Source of the DNA: Candidatus Aadella gelida
GTDB taxonomy: Bacteria > Omnitrophota > Gorgyraeia > Tantalellales > Tantalellaceae
Length of the DNA stretch: 33,001 bases
Assembly (NCBI GenBank): GCA_030765205.1
Contig: JAVCDB010000094.1
Coordinates: 1-33,001 of the forward strand
Reading direction: 5' to 3'
The notes under the pieces: generated by a model
Database searches by the model: none
Told to the model about the DNA's origin: nothing
Seen by the model: the letters and a program-made list of their open reading frames with translations, nothing else
In this document: piece by piece, positions 1 through 9,175 of the stretch
Layout: the number at the start of each line of letters is the position of its first letter
Position numbering within the stretch: the stretch's first letter is position 1
Position numbers and translations under genes: made by a program

Positions 1-26
1 GGTACCAGTTACAAGCTATGAACTCA

Positions 27-422
27 TTAATTAAGTATCTCAAGGTTTACATTGACGAGACCTTTATCAAGATCGGCAATTTTTTTGAAGGCGCCCATAG
101 TAAGATCTATGACCCTTCCTTTTCTGCACAAACGTTTCGCCGGTCCTCTGTCATTCGTTCTTACTGTGACTTTCTTTCCATTATCAAGATTTGTAACCTC
201 GATCATCGTTCCGAAAGGAACGTCCCATATAGCACAGGTCATAGCGTCATGATCGAATTCTTCCATGTTTGCCGTAGTCGGCCTGATCCCAGGAGAAAAT
301 TCCGCATACCACGAGGCCAATCCTACAAGAGGAACATTGAATGCTTCCGAAATCGCTCCGGAGGCGGCATTGAGAAGTATGATAAAACTTATGAAAATAT
401 AAGTTGTTTTTTTGAGGAACAT
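27..422 (-). CDS. RlpA-like double-psi beta-barrel secreted protein
   Basis: 131 aa ORF with N-terminal signal/TM segment and RlpA-like motifs (GLASWYAEFSPG, FGTMIEVTNLDNGKKVTVRTNDRGP, RVIDLTMGAFKKIADLDKGLVNVNLEIL). Confidence 0.85.
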   Translation of the reverse strand: MFLKKTTYIFISFIILLNAASGAISEAFNVPLVGLASWYAEFSPGIRPTTANMEEFDHDAMTCAIWDVPFGTMIEVTNLDNGKKVTVRTNDRGPAKRLCRKGRVIDLTMGAFKKIADLDKGLVNVNLEILN

Positions 423-616
423 ACGCGACTCCCTTCTAACTTTACATTCTTTTAAGGGATATCACGTAAAATAATAAAAAGCAACTTTTTGGTAAGGAAA
501 ACTTTTTATGAAATATCACACGTTCTGAAATTTTGAACAGACAGGGATTTGCGCTGGTTCGCGATGTAACTTTTGGGTAAGAAATTTTGTAATAATTAAA
601 TAATCACAAAAAATTT

Positions 617-1366
617 TTATTTTTGGTTGGGTAGTTTTTCCCGAGTCTCAACTATCTTTGCTATGAAAATACCAACCTCATAAAGAGCTATCATGGGCAA
701 AGAAAAAAGTAACATATTCATAATGTCTTGCGTAGGCGTTATCACGGCCGCAAAGATCATTATTCCAAGAGCAGCATAATGTCTTTTCTTTCTGAGCATC
801 GAAGAACTGATTATTCCGGCATCGGACAAAAGACCCATAGCTACAGGGATCTCAAAGATAATTCCGCCTACAAGAATTAATGCGCCAAAAAAGGATACAT
901 ATCTGCCCAGAGTTATTGCTGGTACGGCTATATCCCTGCCAAACCCTATAAGGAATTTCAAGGAAGCCGGTATAGCCAAAAAGTAAGCGAACATTATGCC
1001 GGTAAAGAAAAGTATCAAAGCAAGTATTATCCATAAAGCTATGCGCTTCTTTAATCTTTTGTCGAACGCAGGCGAAAGAAAAGCCCACAAATGATACAAC
1101 ACAACTGGAAAACTCGCGATAAAACCCGCAAGTAATGTAACCTTTAGATATGAGGTAAAAGCTTCGGCGGGACCTATAAATATGAGATTATCCACAAGCC
1201 CTTTAACTGGACCTTTCGATATTTCAAGAATACGGTCGCCTATAAAAAAAGCGGCTATAGTCATGGTAACTATAGCCGCTAAAGACCAAAGTATCCGCCT
1301 GCGTAACTCTTCAAGATGGCTTATTACATCAAGCCGCTTAGATTCCTCGGGATAAACAGGACTCAT
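617..1366 (-). CDS. tatC: Sec-independent protein translocase TatC
   Basis: 249 aa polytopic protein; [45 protein letters not shown] and [26 protein letters not shown] are TatC hallmarks. Confidence 0.95.
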   Translation of the reverse strand: MSPVYPEESKRLDVISHLEELRRRILWSLAAIVTMTIAAFFIGDRILEISKGPVKGLVDNLIFIGPAEAFTSYLKVTLLAGFIASFPVVLYHLWAFLSPAFDKRLKKRIALWIILALILFFTGIMFAYFLAIPASLKFLIGFGRDIAVPAITLGRYVSFFGALILVGGIIFEIPVAMGLLSDAGIISSSMLRKKRHYAALGIMIFAAVITPTQDIMNMLLFSLPMIALYEVGIFIAKIVETREKLPNQK

Positions 1367-1539
1367 CCCGACTTGGAACCATCCTCTTTATTGTTATCGT
1401 TAAATTCTTGAGTGCCCTTCTTAAATTCACTAAGAGCCTTGCCTAAGGCTTTGCCAATTTCCGGTAATTTTGCCGCACCGAAGATCAAAAGAGCAATGAC
1501 CAGTATAAGCAATATTTCGGGTAGTCCTAATCCTAACAT
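1363..1539 (-). CDS. tatA: Twin-arginine translocase TatA/E-like subunit (58 aa, below the ORF-track cutoff)
   Basis: My minus-strand translation from the ATG at 1539: [58 protein letters not shown], stop TGA overlapping the tatC ATG. [21 protein letters not shown] is diagnostic of TatA. Confidence 0.93.
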   Translation of the reverse strand: MLGLGLPEILLILVIALLIFGAAKLPEIGKALGKALSEFKKGTQEFNDNNKEDGSKSG

Positions 1540-1579
1540 TTGTTATTCCCCTTTCTTTAAATACCGGCTCCTGGGTTTT

Positions 1580-1957
1580 CTATTTTTTCTTGCGGGGGCC
1601 GTCTTCTTCGTCTTCTCTGTAGATCGGTTCGGATGGAGGAGTGTATGGTACGCCATTTTCTATAGACGTATAAACATCTTCAGTATCCTCAACCTTTTCG
1701 CTGTCAGAGATATCTTCTTTTTGTTCCCCGGATACCCCATCATCTACTATTCCTTCGAGGATGACCAACTCGTCCTTAATATTCTCTATCCCAAAACCGT
1801 CTTCGATTATTTGCAATACAGTTTCTTTCTCTTTAAGAGAACAGACTTCGCCGCTAAGATCAATCCCTCCATCTTCATCCATTTCTATTTTGATGAGACC
1901 ACAATCTATACCGGCCTCTTCTAGCTGAATCAAAATGTCCTTCAATATTTTTTCCAT
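1580..1957 (-). CDS. BON-domain-like acidic protein
   Basis: ORF 1580..2050, likely start at MEKILKDILIQLEEAGID; the pattern IKIEMDEDGGIDLSGEVCSLKEKETVLQIIEDGFGIENIKDEL resembles a BON domain; low-complexity acidic tail. Confidence 0.5.
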   Translation of the reverse strand: MEKILKDILIQLEEAGIDCGLIKIEMDEDGGIDLSGEVCSLKEKETVLQIIEDGFGIENIKDELVILEGIVDDGVSGEQKEDISDSEKVEDTEDVYTSIENGVPYTPPSEPIYREDEEDGPRKKK

Positions 1958-2078
1958 GTCCACCTTCCTGTTGTCTTTCCGTAGCATTTTCAAGTATACC
2001 ATATGACAACAAAAATGCCAGTTAGGGCCGGCGGGGACAAATTGAAACAAATTGGGGACGTACCCCTATTTATCTGAT

Positions 2079-2495
2079 TTACTCTCCTATGATCTTTACT
2101 AGAACGCGTTTGCGTCTCTTTCCGTCAAATTCGCCATAAAATATTTGTTCCCAAGGACCAAGATCCAGCTCTCCGGAGGTTATTGCAACAACAACTTCTC
2201 TTCCCATTATCTGCCTTTTCAAATGAGCGTCGCCGTTATCCTCTCCGGTGTTATGCCGGTACCTGTCTATCGGAGCATGTGGAGCAAGCTCTTCTAGCCA
2301 ATCATCATAATCCTGTAACAATCCGGATTCATCGTCATTAATGTAAACACTAGCAGTTATATGCATAGCATTTACTAGACATAATCCTTCGTGCACATCG
2401 CTTTTTTTGACCACCTCTTCTATCTTCGGAGTGATATTAAGATAATCTCTTCTATGCGGAGTGCAAAACCATAATTCTTCGCGGTATGATTTCAT
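2079..2495 (-). CDS. YjbQ family protein (secondary thiamine-phosphate synthase-like)
   Basis: 138 aa; [88 protein letters not shown] match the UPF0047/YjbQ family. Confidence 0.93.
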   Translation of the reverse strand: MKSYREELWFCTPHRRDYLNITPKIEEVVKKSDVHEGLCLVNAMHITASVYINDDESGLLQDYDDWLEELAPHAPIDRYRHNTGEDNGDAHLKRQIMGREVVVAITSGELDLGPWEQIFYGEFDGKRRKRVLVKIIGE

Positions 2496-2504
2496 GGAAA
2501 ATTC

Positions 2505-2828
2505 CTATTTTGTTTCTTCGTTTACCCATTTTTTATATTCTTCGTTCACCTTGTGGACTGGTATAGCGGAAATGCAGGGACATTCATAGCTATGCTGTTT
2601 TTTTATCTCCGCCTCGAGCTCTTCCAGCAAAGACGCTTTGGTTTTAAAAATTATCACACATTCTTTATCTTTATGAACCTTGCCCTCCCAATGATAGATC
2701 GACATTATATCACTGCTTATATTGGCGCATGCGGCAAGACGCCTAGTAACCATAGCATCTGAAATGATCTCCGCTTCTTCCATTCCTGAGACAGGAACAT
2801 ATACCAAATAAATCTCATCCACGGTCAA
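2505..2828 (-). CDS. cutA: Divalent cation tolerance protein CutA
   Basis: 107 aa; RRLAACANISSDIMSIYHWEGKVHKDKECVIIFKTK, HSYECPCISAIPV. Confidence 0.95.
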   Translation of the reverse strand: MTVDEIYLVYVPVSGMEEAEIISDAMVTRRLAACANISSDIMSIYHWEGKVHKDKECVIIFKTKASLLEELEAEIKKQHSYECPCISAIPVHKVNEEYKKWVNEETK

Positions 2829-3610
2829 CTTCCTTTTCTTATTTCATATAGCGTTATTGCTGCGGCAGCGGCCACATTAAGCGATTCTACTTCGTTTTCA
2901 ATTGGAATATGGAAAACTCTATCTGCTCTCTCCAAGATCTCTTCTGAGAAGCCCCTGCCTTCACTCCCGAATGCGAAGACACCAAACGTCTTTTCATTCG
3001 CTATCTCGAGAAGCGTTGATTTAGCATCAGATGCGGAGGTTCCGGCAAAAAGTTTTATACCGCGGTTTTTTAGATTGTCTATCCGATCCAGATCGACTCT
3101 AGAAACAGGCGTGCTCACGACGGCCCCGGCAGAGGCTCTTATAGTTTTAGGATTAAATTCATCTGCGCAGTCTCCGTAGAGTAAAACTTCATCTGCTCCA
3201 AAAGCAGCCGCTATCCTTACCATGGTACCCAAATTCCCGGGATCCTGCACATTGTCCAAAAGAAGAACCGGACCCTTGCCTGAAACATTAGAAAGATCCG
3301 TACCGGAGGTTGGTTTACTCATTACTAAAAAAACACCTTCGGGGTTCTTTAGAGTACAGGCCCTACTAAAATCTCTATCACTCACATGAAAAGAATTAAC
3401 GCCTTTTTTTTCAGCATATTCAGCAAAAGATCTATCTTTTTTTAAATAACTATCCGAAATTATGATTGAAACCGGCAAATACCCCTTGTCAATAATATCC
3501 CGAGCTATTTTGGATCCTTCAACCACAAAAAGACGAGCCAAGTCCCTTTTCTTTTTATCACGCAGAAGTTCGCGTACCTCCTTCAAATAAGATCGCTTAA
3601 CCCGCTCCAT
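2825..3610 (-). CDS. SpoU/TrmH family RNA 2'-O-methyltransferase
   Basis: 261 aa; GPVLLLDNVQDPGNLGTMVRIAAAFGADEVLL, FGSEGRGFSEEILERADRVFHIPIENEVESLNVAAAAAITLYE. Confidence 0.93.
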   Translation of the reverse strand: MERVKRSYLKEVRELLRDKKKRDLARLFVVEGSKIARDIIDKGYLPVSIIISDSYLKKDRSFAEYAEKKGVNSFHVSDRDFSRACTLKNPEGVFLVMSKPTSGTDLSNVSGKGPVLLLDNVQDPGNLGTMVRIAAAFGADEVLLYGDCADEFNPKTIRASAGAVVSTPVSRVDLDRIDNLKNRGIKLFAGTSASDAKSTLLEIANEKTFGVFAFGSEGRGFSEEILERADRVFHIPIENEVESLNVAAAAAITLYEIRKGS

Positions 3611-3861
3611 AGCAATTCCTTTTATGATCTAATCTGGTTCGCGCTTGTATGGTTATTGGTATCTAGTAACATCAAGTGTTTTTGTCTCAAGTCATCGTAA
3701 AGCTTGTTTATTCTGCCTTTTTGCATGAAAAATGGTATTCAGCTATAGGTTCCCCTACTTAAAACACTTGCAGCAAAGTACCTCTTTTCTGCATCTGTTG
3801 CGTTCTTTTTTACGTGGTGTTATGTAAAATGGCGGAGGATTTTCCCTTCTCATCCCCTATT

Positions 3862-4467
3862 CTATCTTTCGAAAGTTCCTACGTTTTCCCACCATTTTCC
3901 GCTATCCCAGGTTTTTGCTTTCTTCCACATTTCTTTGGCGGCTTTTGTTTTGAGTTTTTCCGGCGCTTTCTTAAAAAACTTTTTTGCGTTAGGACTCCCC
4001 ATATCAACGTACTCTTTCGCCTGAATAAGGCATTCTAAGATATCCGCGTCTCTAGCCACTAGACTTTCTTTAGTTTCTTGGATGTCATGTTCTTCCCGTA
4101 TCCCGCTGAGTTCTTTTTTTATTTCTTTTGGGAGATCCTTGACCTGATCAAAAAATACTTTTTTTTCGGCTCCTCTCACATCAATATACCTATGCGCCAT
4201 TTTATGCAGGTCATTTATACGCGCTTCATGTATATCATTAAAAAGAGTCATCATGAGAACTTTATACGGATCGGCCTTTTCCTTTTTGGCCAGAATATAA
4301 CCTATAACAGCACATCTAAAACTGTGATCCGCGACACTTTCTTCATGGGGCACCCCTAACACCCACCATCCGCTGCGTTTAACCCTTTTTAGAAGTCCGG
4401 CTTCTGCGATAAGGTCAAGTATGTTTTCCATGTCGGGTTTTTTATCGTTTTTTTTCGTAGACATCAA
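3862..4467 (-). CDS. HD domain phosphohydrolase (YfbR/HDDC2-like)
   Basis: 201 aa; ESVADHSFRCAVIGYILA, LFNDIHEARINDLHKMAHRYI, ARDADILECLIQAKEYVD. Confidence 0.85.
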   Translation of the reverse strand: MMSTKKNDKKPDMENILDLIAEAGLLKRVKRSGWWVLGVPHEESVADHSFRCAVIGYILAKKEKADPYKVLMMTLFNDIHEARINDLHKMAHRYIDVRGAEKKVFFDQVKDLPKEIKKELSGIREEHDIQETKESLVARDADILECLIQAKEYVDMGSPNAKKFFKKAPEKLKTKAAKEMWKKAKTWDSGKWWENVGTFER

Positions 4468-5190
4468 TCACCTTTTCTTTCTTATTTCATGACAGAAAAT
4501 AGCCGCTGCAACAGCGGCATTATAAGATAACTCTGCGCCCTCCATTGGAAGCATGATCTTTTCGTCAAGCAGTAAACTAACTCCCGGACGTATCCCCTTA
4601 CCCTCGCTACCCACAACAAGTGCTATGGGAGCGTTTTTATCGTTTTCCAGAAGCTCAAGCTTTTTCCCTGAAACCAATGCTCCTACTATACATACACCTT
4701 TTTTCCTAAGAGACTTTATGGTTGTGGCAATATTTGTTACTTTTGATATCCCAATGTAGTTTTCCCCTCCATTAGCTACCCTTAAAACTGTTTCAGTAAC
4801 GTCTGCAGATCCGTGTTCAGGTAAAACCAGAGAAAATCCTCCCAGACAGGCTAATGTCCGTATTATGGAACCTAGATTCTGTGGATCTGTTATCCCATCC
4901 AGAAAAACCGGTATGGTTTTCCCCGAAAGACATAGTTTTACTATTTTCTCATACGGCATATAACCAAACTCTTCGACTTCAGCAAACACTCCTTGAGAAT
5001 GAACGTCTCCGCAGAGCTTTTTGAATTCGTTTTTATCTAACGATTCAAATCTTAATTCTGCATTTTTAGCCTCACGGACTACATCTGAGAGATCGACCTG
5101 TCTTTGCAGAAACAGTTTCTTGATGGATCCCGGATTAGTTTTCATTCGCTCTCTGACCGGATTTTTTCCGTATAATCGAATGGTTTTCAT
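4468..5190 (-). CDS. rlmB: 23S rRNA (guanosine-2'-O)-methyltransferase RlmB-like (SpoU family)
   Basis: 240 aa; IRLYGKNPVRERMKTNPGSIKKLFLQ, VFLDGITDPQNLGSIIRTLACLGGFSLVLPEHGSADVTETVLRVANGGENYI, VVGSEGKGIRPGVSLLLDEKIMLPMEGAELSYNAAVAAAIF. Confidence 0.88.
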   Translation of the reverse strand: MKTIRLYGKNPVRERMKTNPGSIKKLFLQRQVDLSDVVREAKNAELRFESLDKNEFKKLCGDVHSQGVFAEVEEFGYMPYEKIVKLCLSGKTIPVFLDGITDPQNLGSIIRTLACLGGFSLVLPEHGSADVTETVLRVANGGENYIGISKVTNIATTIKSLRKKGVCIVGALVSGKKLELLENDKNAPIALVVGSEGKGIRPGVSLLLDEKIMLPMEGAELSYNAAVAAAIFCHEIRKKR

Positions 5191-5193
5191 TGT

Positions 5194-5383
5194 CTATCTT
5201 CCAAATCTGCCTAAAAGTTCCGCCTTACCCAACACGTGGCCTTCAATTTGTTTCATCAAGTTGCTTTTGTCTCGACCGGGTCCTATCACAGGGTCAATAT
5301 CAAGAGCATACAAAGTTTACGCAAAATAAGAGCGCACAGACAAATGCCGCTGCGCAATATCTTTTATATATTCTTAGATTCAT
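5194..5383 (-). pseudogene. Small secreted protein, apparently split by a 1-nt frameshift
   Basis: Frame 1 from the ATG at 5383: MNLRIYKRYCAAAFVCALLFCVNF(VCS*). The adjacent frame continues YALDIDPVIGPGRDKSNLMKQIEGHVLGKAELLGRFGR and stops at 5194. Joined by skipping one base they give a signal peptide plus a mature peptide of about 62 aa ending 3 nt before rlmB. Confidence 0.4.
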
Positions 5384-5427
5384 CTTGTTTTCTATCGTAT
5401 ACGGTCTCACAAATCTTTCCGCACTTA

Positions 5428-5793
5428 TCATGCCGCAAGCGCTAGGAGAACACCCATAACAACAGCAACCGTCCCCAACATACATACCTGCTTTGTACTT
5501 CTGGTCTCTAACCATGAAATGAACTTATCAATAACTTTTTTCTTAAAGATAAAAACACATGCCCCTCCCAAAAGACCTAATGAGCCAATCAGAAAAACTA
5601 TCCACGGCACACTACAAGACGCAGCAGCCAGTACTAATAAAAGGCTGATAACGGTTTTAACACCGTTTATCTTGTATATCATCTTATCTTTCTTTATCTC
5701 CTCTACTATCTTTTTCATTATCCTGGGTTTCAAGACTACCATACACCCATAAATTATGATTACTACAGAAACGATTTTCACTATCAGGACCAT
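5428..5793 (-). CDS. Small integral membrane protein, unknown function
   Basis: 121 aa with several hydrophobic helices (IVKIVSVVIIIYGCMVV, VISLLLVLAAASC, WIVFLIGSLGLLGGACVFIF, MLGTVAVVMGVLLALAA). Confidence 0.7.
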   Translation of the reverse strand: MVLIVKIVSVVIIIYGCMVVLKPRIMKKIVEEIKKDKMIYKINGVKTVISLLLVLAAASCSVPWIVFLIGSLGLLGGACVFIFKKKVIDKFISWLETRSTKQVCMLGTVAVVMGVLLALAA

Positions 5794-5811
5794 ACTTACC
5801 TCCTTCTTGTT

Positions 5812-7017
5812 CTATTCGTTAAATAACCCTCTCATTACATTTATAACTGTTTCAACATCACTATTACCGCTGCTCTGCTCGCTACTTTGTTGTTCATCTC
5901 CCTGCCCGGTTAACCCCCGTATAGCGCCGGCTATTTTGTCCACAACCATGCCCTGTATGGCTTCCTTCACGCGAGGTCCGGGATAAAACACAGGATCATT
6001 CACGGTACCTTTTATCTTAAAATCAAATGTCAATTCATCCGGAGCGGAAGAAAGGTATTTTACAATATCCGGAACCATATCTTTTTGCCAGGATGCGGCG
6101 CCATCTTCTGTTTTCTTTTCTCTGAACTTAAGTCCCTTTAAAACAAGTGTGTTCGTGGATCCTATATTCCCATGATCAAAATCAAATACAAGTGTGCCCG
6201 AAAAAATCCCACTGTCAAATATTACGGGAGAATATTTTTTGTAATATGGTTCAAAAAGTGTTATATCAAGGCCTGATACCTCAAATCTACTGGACATTGT
6301 TATCTGCTTTTCAGTAGGATCCAAGGACAGGATCCAAGAAACATTCTGCCACTGATTACCGTTAACAACACCAGACCCCTGCGTCTTTACAGATACTACT
6401 TTACTATAACCATTTTTAAGACCTAGATCCAATGTACCGTTAACATCATCAATCGAAAGTCTGTATCCGCGCGGATCTACTCTATAATCGGTGAAGATAA
6501 CTTTTCCGTTCTTTATATCTATTGCCCCCGAAAATTTCAGTATATCCTCAATATTCATTCCCGAACGCTGTTTATCAGCGCTTTTTGTTACCTTTTCAGA
6601 GGATGCCTGAACACTTTCTTCCTTTTTCGCATCTTCCATAACCCGGCTCATGCTATTAATGTTTATGCGCCCATTCTCCAGCCTTTGGATGTTAATATCA
6701 ATATTTTCCGCAGATACCCTCTTTACTTCTATTCCATTTAAAAATGTATTTCCCTGCATACCATAACTGCATGATATCTTCCCAATATCAGCTAGAAACC
6801 TGTCCGAGAATCCGGTGGGATTTTTTACCTTGAGATCTTTAAGCACAAAAGTGCGGTCTCTCATATTGAACGATACCCCTTCTACCTCGAGATATGAAGG
6901 CAAATTGCTTTTTATAAAATTTTCTGCAGAAACACGTATGATCTCCTCTCTGTTAATGTAGAGGACTGCGGCTATTATCACTGCAATGATAAGTAAGACA
7001 ATAAAAAAATTTCTCAT
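5812..7017 (-). CDS. AsmA/DUF748-like inner-membrane-anchored protein
   Basis: ORF 5812..7074 with likely start MRNFFIVLLIIAVIIAAVLYI; AsmA-like N-terminus (LEVEGVSFNMRDRTFVLKDLKVKNPTGFS) and LSIDDVNGTLDLGL repeats. Confidence 0.75.
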   Translation of the reverse strand: MRNFFIVLLIIAVIIAAVLYINREEIIRVSAENFIKSNLPSYLEVEGVSFNMRDRTFVLKDLKVKNPTGFSDRFLADIGKISCSYGMQGNTFLNGIEVKRVSAENIDINIQRLENGRININSMSRVMEDAKKEESVQASSEKVTKSADKQRSGMNIEDILKFSGAIDIKNGKVIFTDYRVDPRGYRLSIDDVNGTLDLGLKNGYSKVVSVKTQGSGVVNGNQWQNVSWILSLDPTEKQITMSSRFEVSGLDITLFEPYYKKYSPVIFDSGIFSGTLVFDFDHGNIGSTNTLVLKGLKFREKKTEDGAASWQKDMVPDIVKYLSSAPDELTFDFKIKGTVNDPVFYPGPRVKEAIQGMVVDKIAGAIRGLTGQGDEQQSSEQSSGNSDVETVINVMRGLFNE

Positions 7018-8048
7018 TATTTCCCTTCCCTTTCGTTCCAAACCCCTTTTATCTGCCGAGAGCACTCTGCACAAGTCCCATTTTCAATATCGAATTTATC
7101 CGTTATTTCAACACTAAATCCGTTCCGGTTTAACAATATAGTTCCGCAATCCGGACATTTGGTATTAACTTGATCTCCCATATTCCCGGGATAAACATTG
7201 ACCAAACCTTCCTTTTCACCTATATCAACAGCCTTCTTTATGGTCTCAAGGGGCGTGACAGATGAATCCATATATTTGTGATCAGGATGGAAGCGATTGA
7301 CATGCCATGGGATTTCACGGTCTAAACCTGCCAAAAATTTAGCTATCCCTCTTATCTCTTTATCTGAATCGTTCTCCCCCGGGATAATTAAAGTGGTTAC
7401 TTCTACCCAAACCCCTTTATCTTTCAATGCTTCTATAGTTCTAAGCACTGGCTCCAATCTACCGTTACATATTCTTTTATAAGATTCCTCATTAAAAAAT
7501 TTAAGATCAATATTAGCTGCGTCCAAATACGGAGAGATCTTATCAACTGCCTTTTCCGTCATGAACCCGTTAGTGACAAAACTATTATAAAGACCTTTTT
7601 CCTTGGCTATCTTCGCAACATCAAAAGCATACTCAAAAAATACTGTTGGTTCTGTATATGTATATGCAATGCTCCTGCAAAAACTCTTTTCGGCTTCCTC
7701 CACTATGTCTTTGGGAGAAAATTCAGTGCCGAGAAGCCCTTCAGAAGACGCGGTAATCTGAGATATTGACCAATTCTGACAAAATGAACATTTAAAGTTA
7801 CATCCCGCTGCCGCAATAGAATAAGCCCTTGTACCCGGCAGGAAATGATAAAACGGTTTCTTCTCTATAGGATCGATATTCTTCGCAACTACTTTACCAT
7901 ATCCATAAGTGTAAAGTTCCCCTCCAACATTCCTGCGTATCCCGCATATGCCGAATCCCTCCGGACCGATAACACAATTGTGACAACAGAGTTCGCACCG
8001 AACATCCTTTTCTCCAACACTTTCCCATAAAACAGCTTTTTTAAGCAT
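7017..8048 (-). CDS. amrS: AmmeMemoRadiSam-type radical SAM enzyme (AmrS-like, cytoplasmic)
   Basis: Start reassigned to MLKKAVLWE; CELCCHNCVIGPEGFGICGIRRN, AAAGCNFKCSFCQNWSISQ (CxxxCxxC), YTYTEPTVFFEYAFD, C-terminal CPDCG...CAEC zinc ribbon. Confidence 0.92.
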   Translation of the reverse strand: MLKKAVLWESVGEKDVRCELCCHNCVIGPEGFGICGIRRNVGGELYTYGYGKVVAKNIDPIEKKPFYHFLPGTRAYSIAAAGCNFKCSFCQNWSISQITASSEGLLGTEFSPKDIVEEAEKSFCRSIAYTYTEPTVFFEYAFDVAKIAKEKGLYNSFVTNGFMTEKAVDKISPYLDAANIDLKFFNEESYKRICNGRLEPVLRTIEALKDKGVWVEVTTLIIPGENDSDKEIRGIAKFLAGLDREIPWHVNRFHPDHKYMDSSVTPLETIKKAVDIGEKEGLVNVYPGNMGDQVNTKCPDCGTILLNRNGFSVEITDKFDIENGTCAECSRQIKGVWNEREGK

Positions 8049-8049
8049 A

Positions 8050-9093
8050 TTAGCTATCTTTATCTTGTGTATCCTTTTCGATCTCTGTCTGGAATCTCTC
8101 ATCCAGTTTGATCGTAGAGTCCAGGGTTCTCTTGAATCTAGAAACATGACCTTCACCCGTACGATAGGATTCTTGAGCCTTTTCAAGAACATTTCCTATG
8201 GACTCAAACTTTTTGTAAAAAAGATCAAAATCTTTACCCAGTTTAAATAAAGATTCTTGAAGTTTTTTCGAGTCCTTTACTATCTCAATATTCCTAATAC
8301 CGAGTATAACGATCTGCAGAAAAGCATAAAAGGTATTCGGACTCACCGGAATAACTTTTCTTTCTGACGCATATTCGTAGATCTGGCAAGGATCACCCAG
8401 GAAGTTCTTTTCAGCAATTGTTTCATAATATATAGATTCCGACGGAATAAACAGGAGAGCAAATTCTGTTGTCCCTTTTTCGGGTTTAACATATTTTTCC
8501 CGTATAGAATTTATCTGAATTTTCAACGCTTTTTCATATGAAGCCCAGAACTTTTTCTTTTCTTCAGGAACAGCAGAAGCTGTGTACTTTTGATAATCGT
8601 CTTTAGGGAATTTCGAATCTATTGGAATAACCACGTCTCTATACTTAACCACAGCATCGACCTTTTCGCCGCCTTCTATAGTGTACTGTCTTTCCCACAT
8701 ACTTTTCTGCGGAAGTATCTTCTCAAGCATCTCTTCAAGTACGGTTTCTCCGTAATCACCTCTTAATTTAGGTGTTTGCAAGAGATATTCAAGCGATTGT
8801 CCCAGTTTTTCCGCTTTTTCCTGCTGCATGACCAAATTTCCCACAGTTTTATTCATCTCATTGATATGCTCAAGTGTTTTCATAGCATTTGCAGAAAGAA
8901 CTTTATTGCTTTGCCCAACTTCTTTGCGGGTATTATCCATCGCTTCTCTTATCCTATCCGAGAAATCTAAGAATTTGGAATTAAGAACAGACTCTATCTC
9001 TCCTTTACCCGATGACCTCTTATGCAAAGTCATAAGAAGAAAAATTGCCGCTCCCAGCAACAGTGCCAGTAATATTATGATGATCATGTCCAT
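8050..9093 (-). CDS. rmuC: DNA recombination protein RmuC
   Basis: 347 aa; N-terminal TM, coiled coil, LRGDYGETVLEEMLEKILP, VIPIDSKFPKDDYQKY, FIPSESIYYETIAE, VIPVSPNTFYAFLQIVILGIRN. Confidence 0.93.
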   Translation of the reverse strand: MDMIIIILLALLLGAAIFLLMTLHKRSSGKGEIESVLNSKFLDFSDRIREAMDNTRKEVGQSNKVLSANAMKTLEHINEMNKTVGNLVMQQEKAEKLGQSLEYLLQTPKLRGDYGETVLEEMLEKILPQKSMWERQYTIEGGEKVDAVVKYRDVVIPIDSKFPKDDYQKYTASAVPEEKKKFWASYEKALKIQINSIREKYVKPEKGTTEFALLFIPSESIYYETIAEKNFLGDPCQIYEYASERKVIPVSPNTFYAFLQIVILGIRNIEIVKDSKKLQESLFKLGKDFDLFYKKFESIGNVLEKAQESYRTGEGHVSRFKRTLDSTIKLDERFQTEIEKDTQDKDS

Positions 9094-9175
9094 ATTTTTC
9101 CTCTTTATAAAGTTTGGTCTGCGTTATTAGAATATCATTTAAGTGGCATCACGTCGTCTCTTATCAAAATCCCCT

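Noticed and set aside
18-455. Plus-strand 145-aa ORF
   Set aside because: Antisense to the RlpA-like gene, which has clear family motifs.
1412-1924. Plus-strand 170-aa ORF
   Set aside because: Antisense to tatA and the BON-like gene; no recognisable protein motifs.
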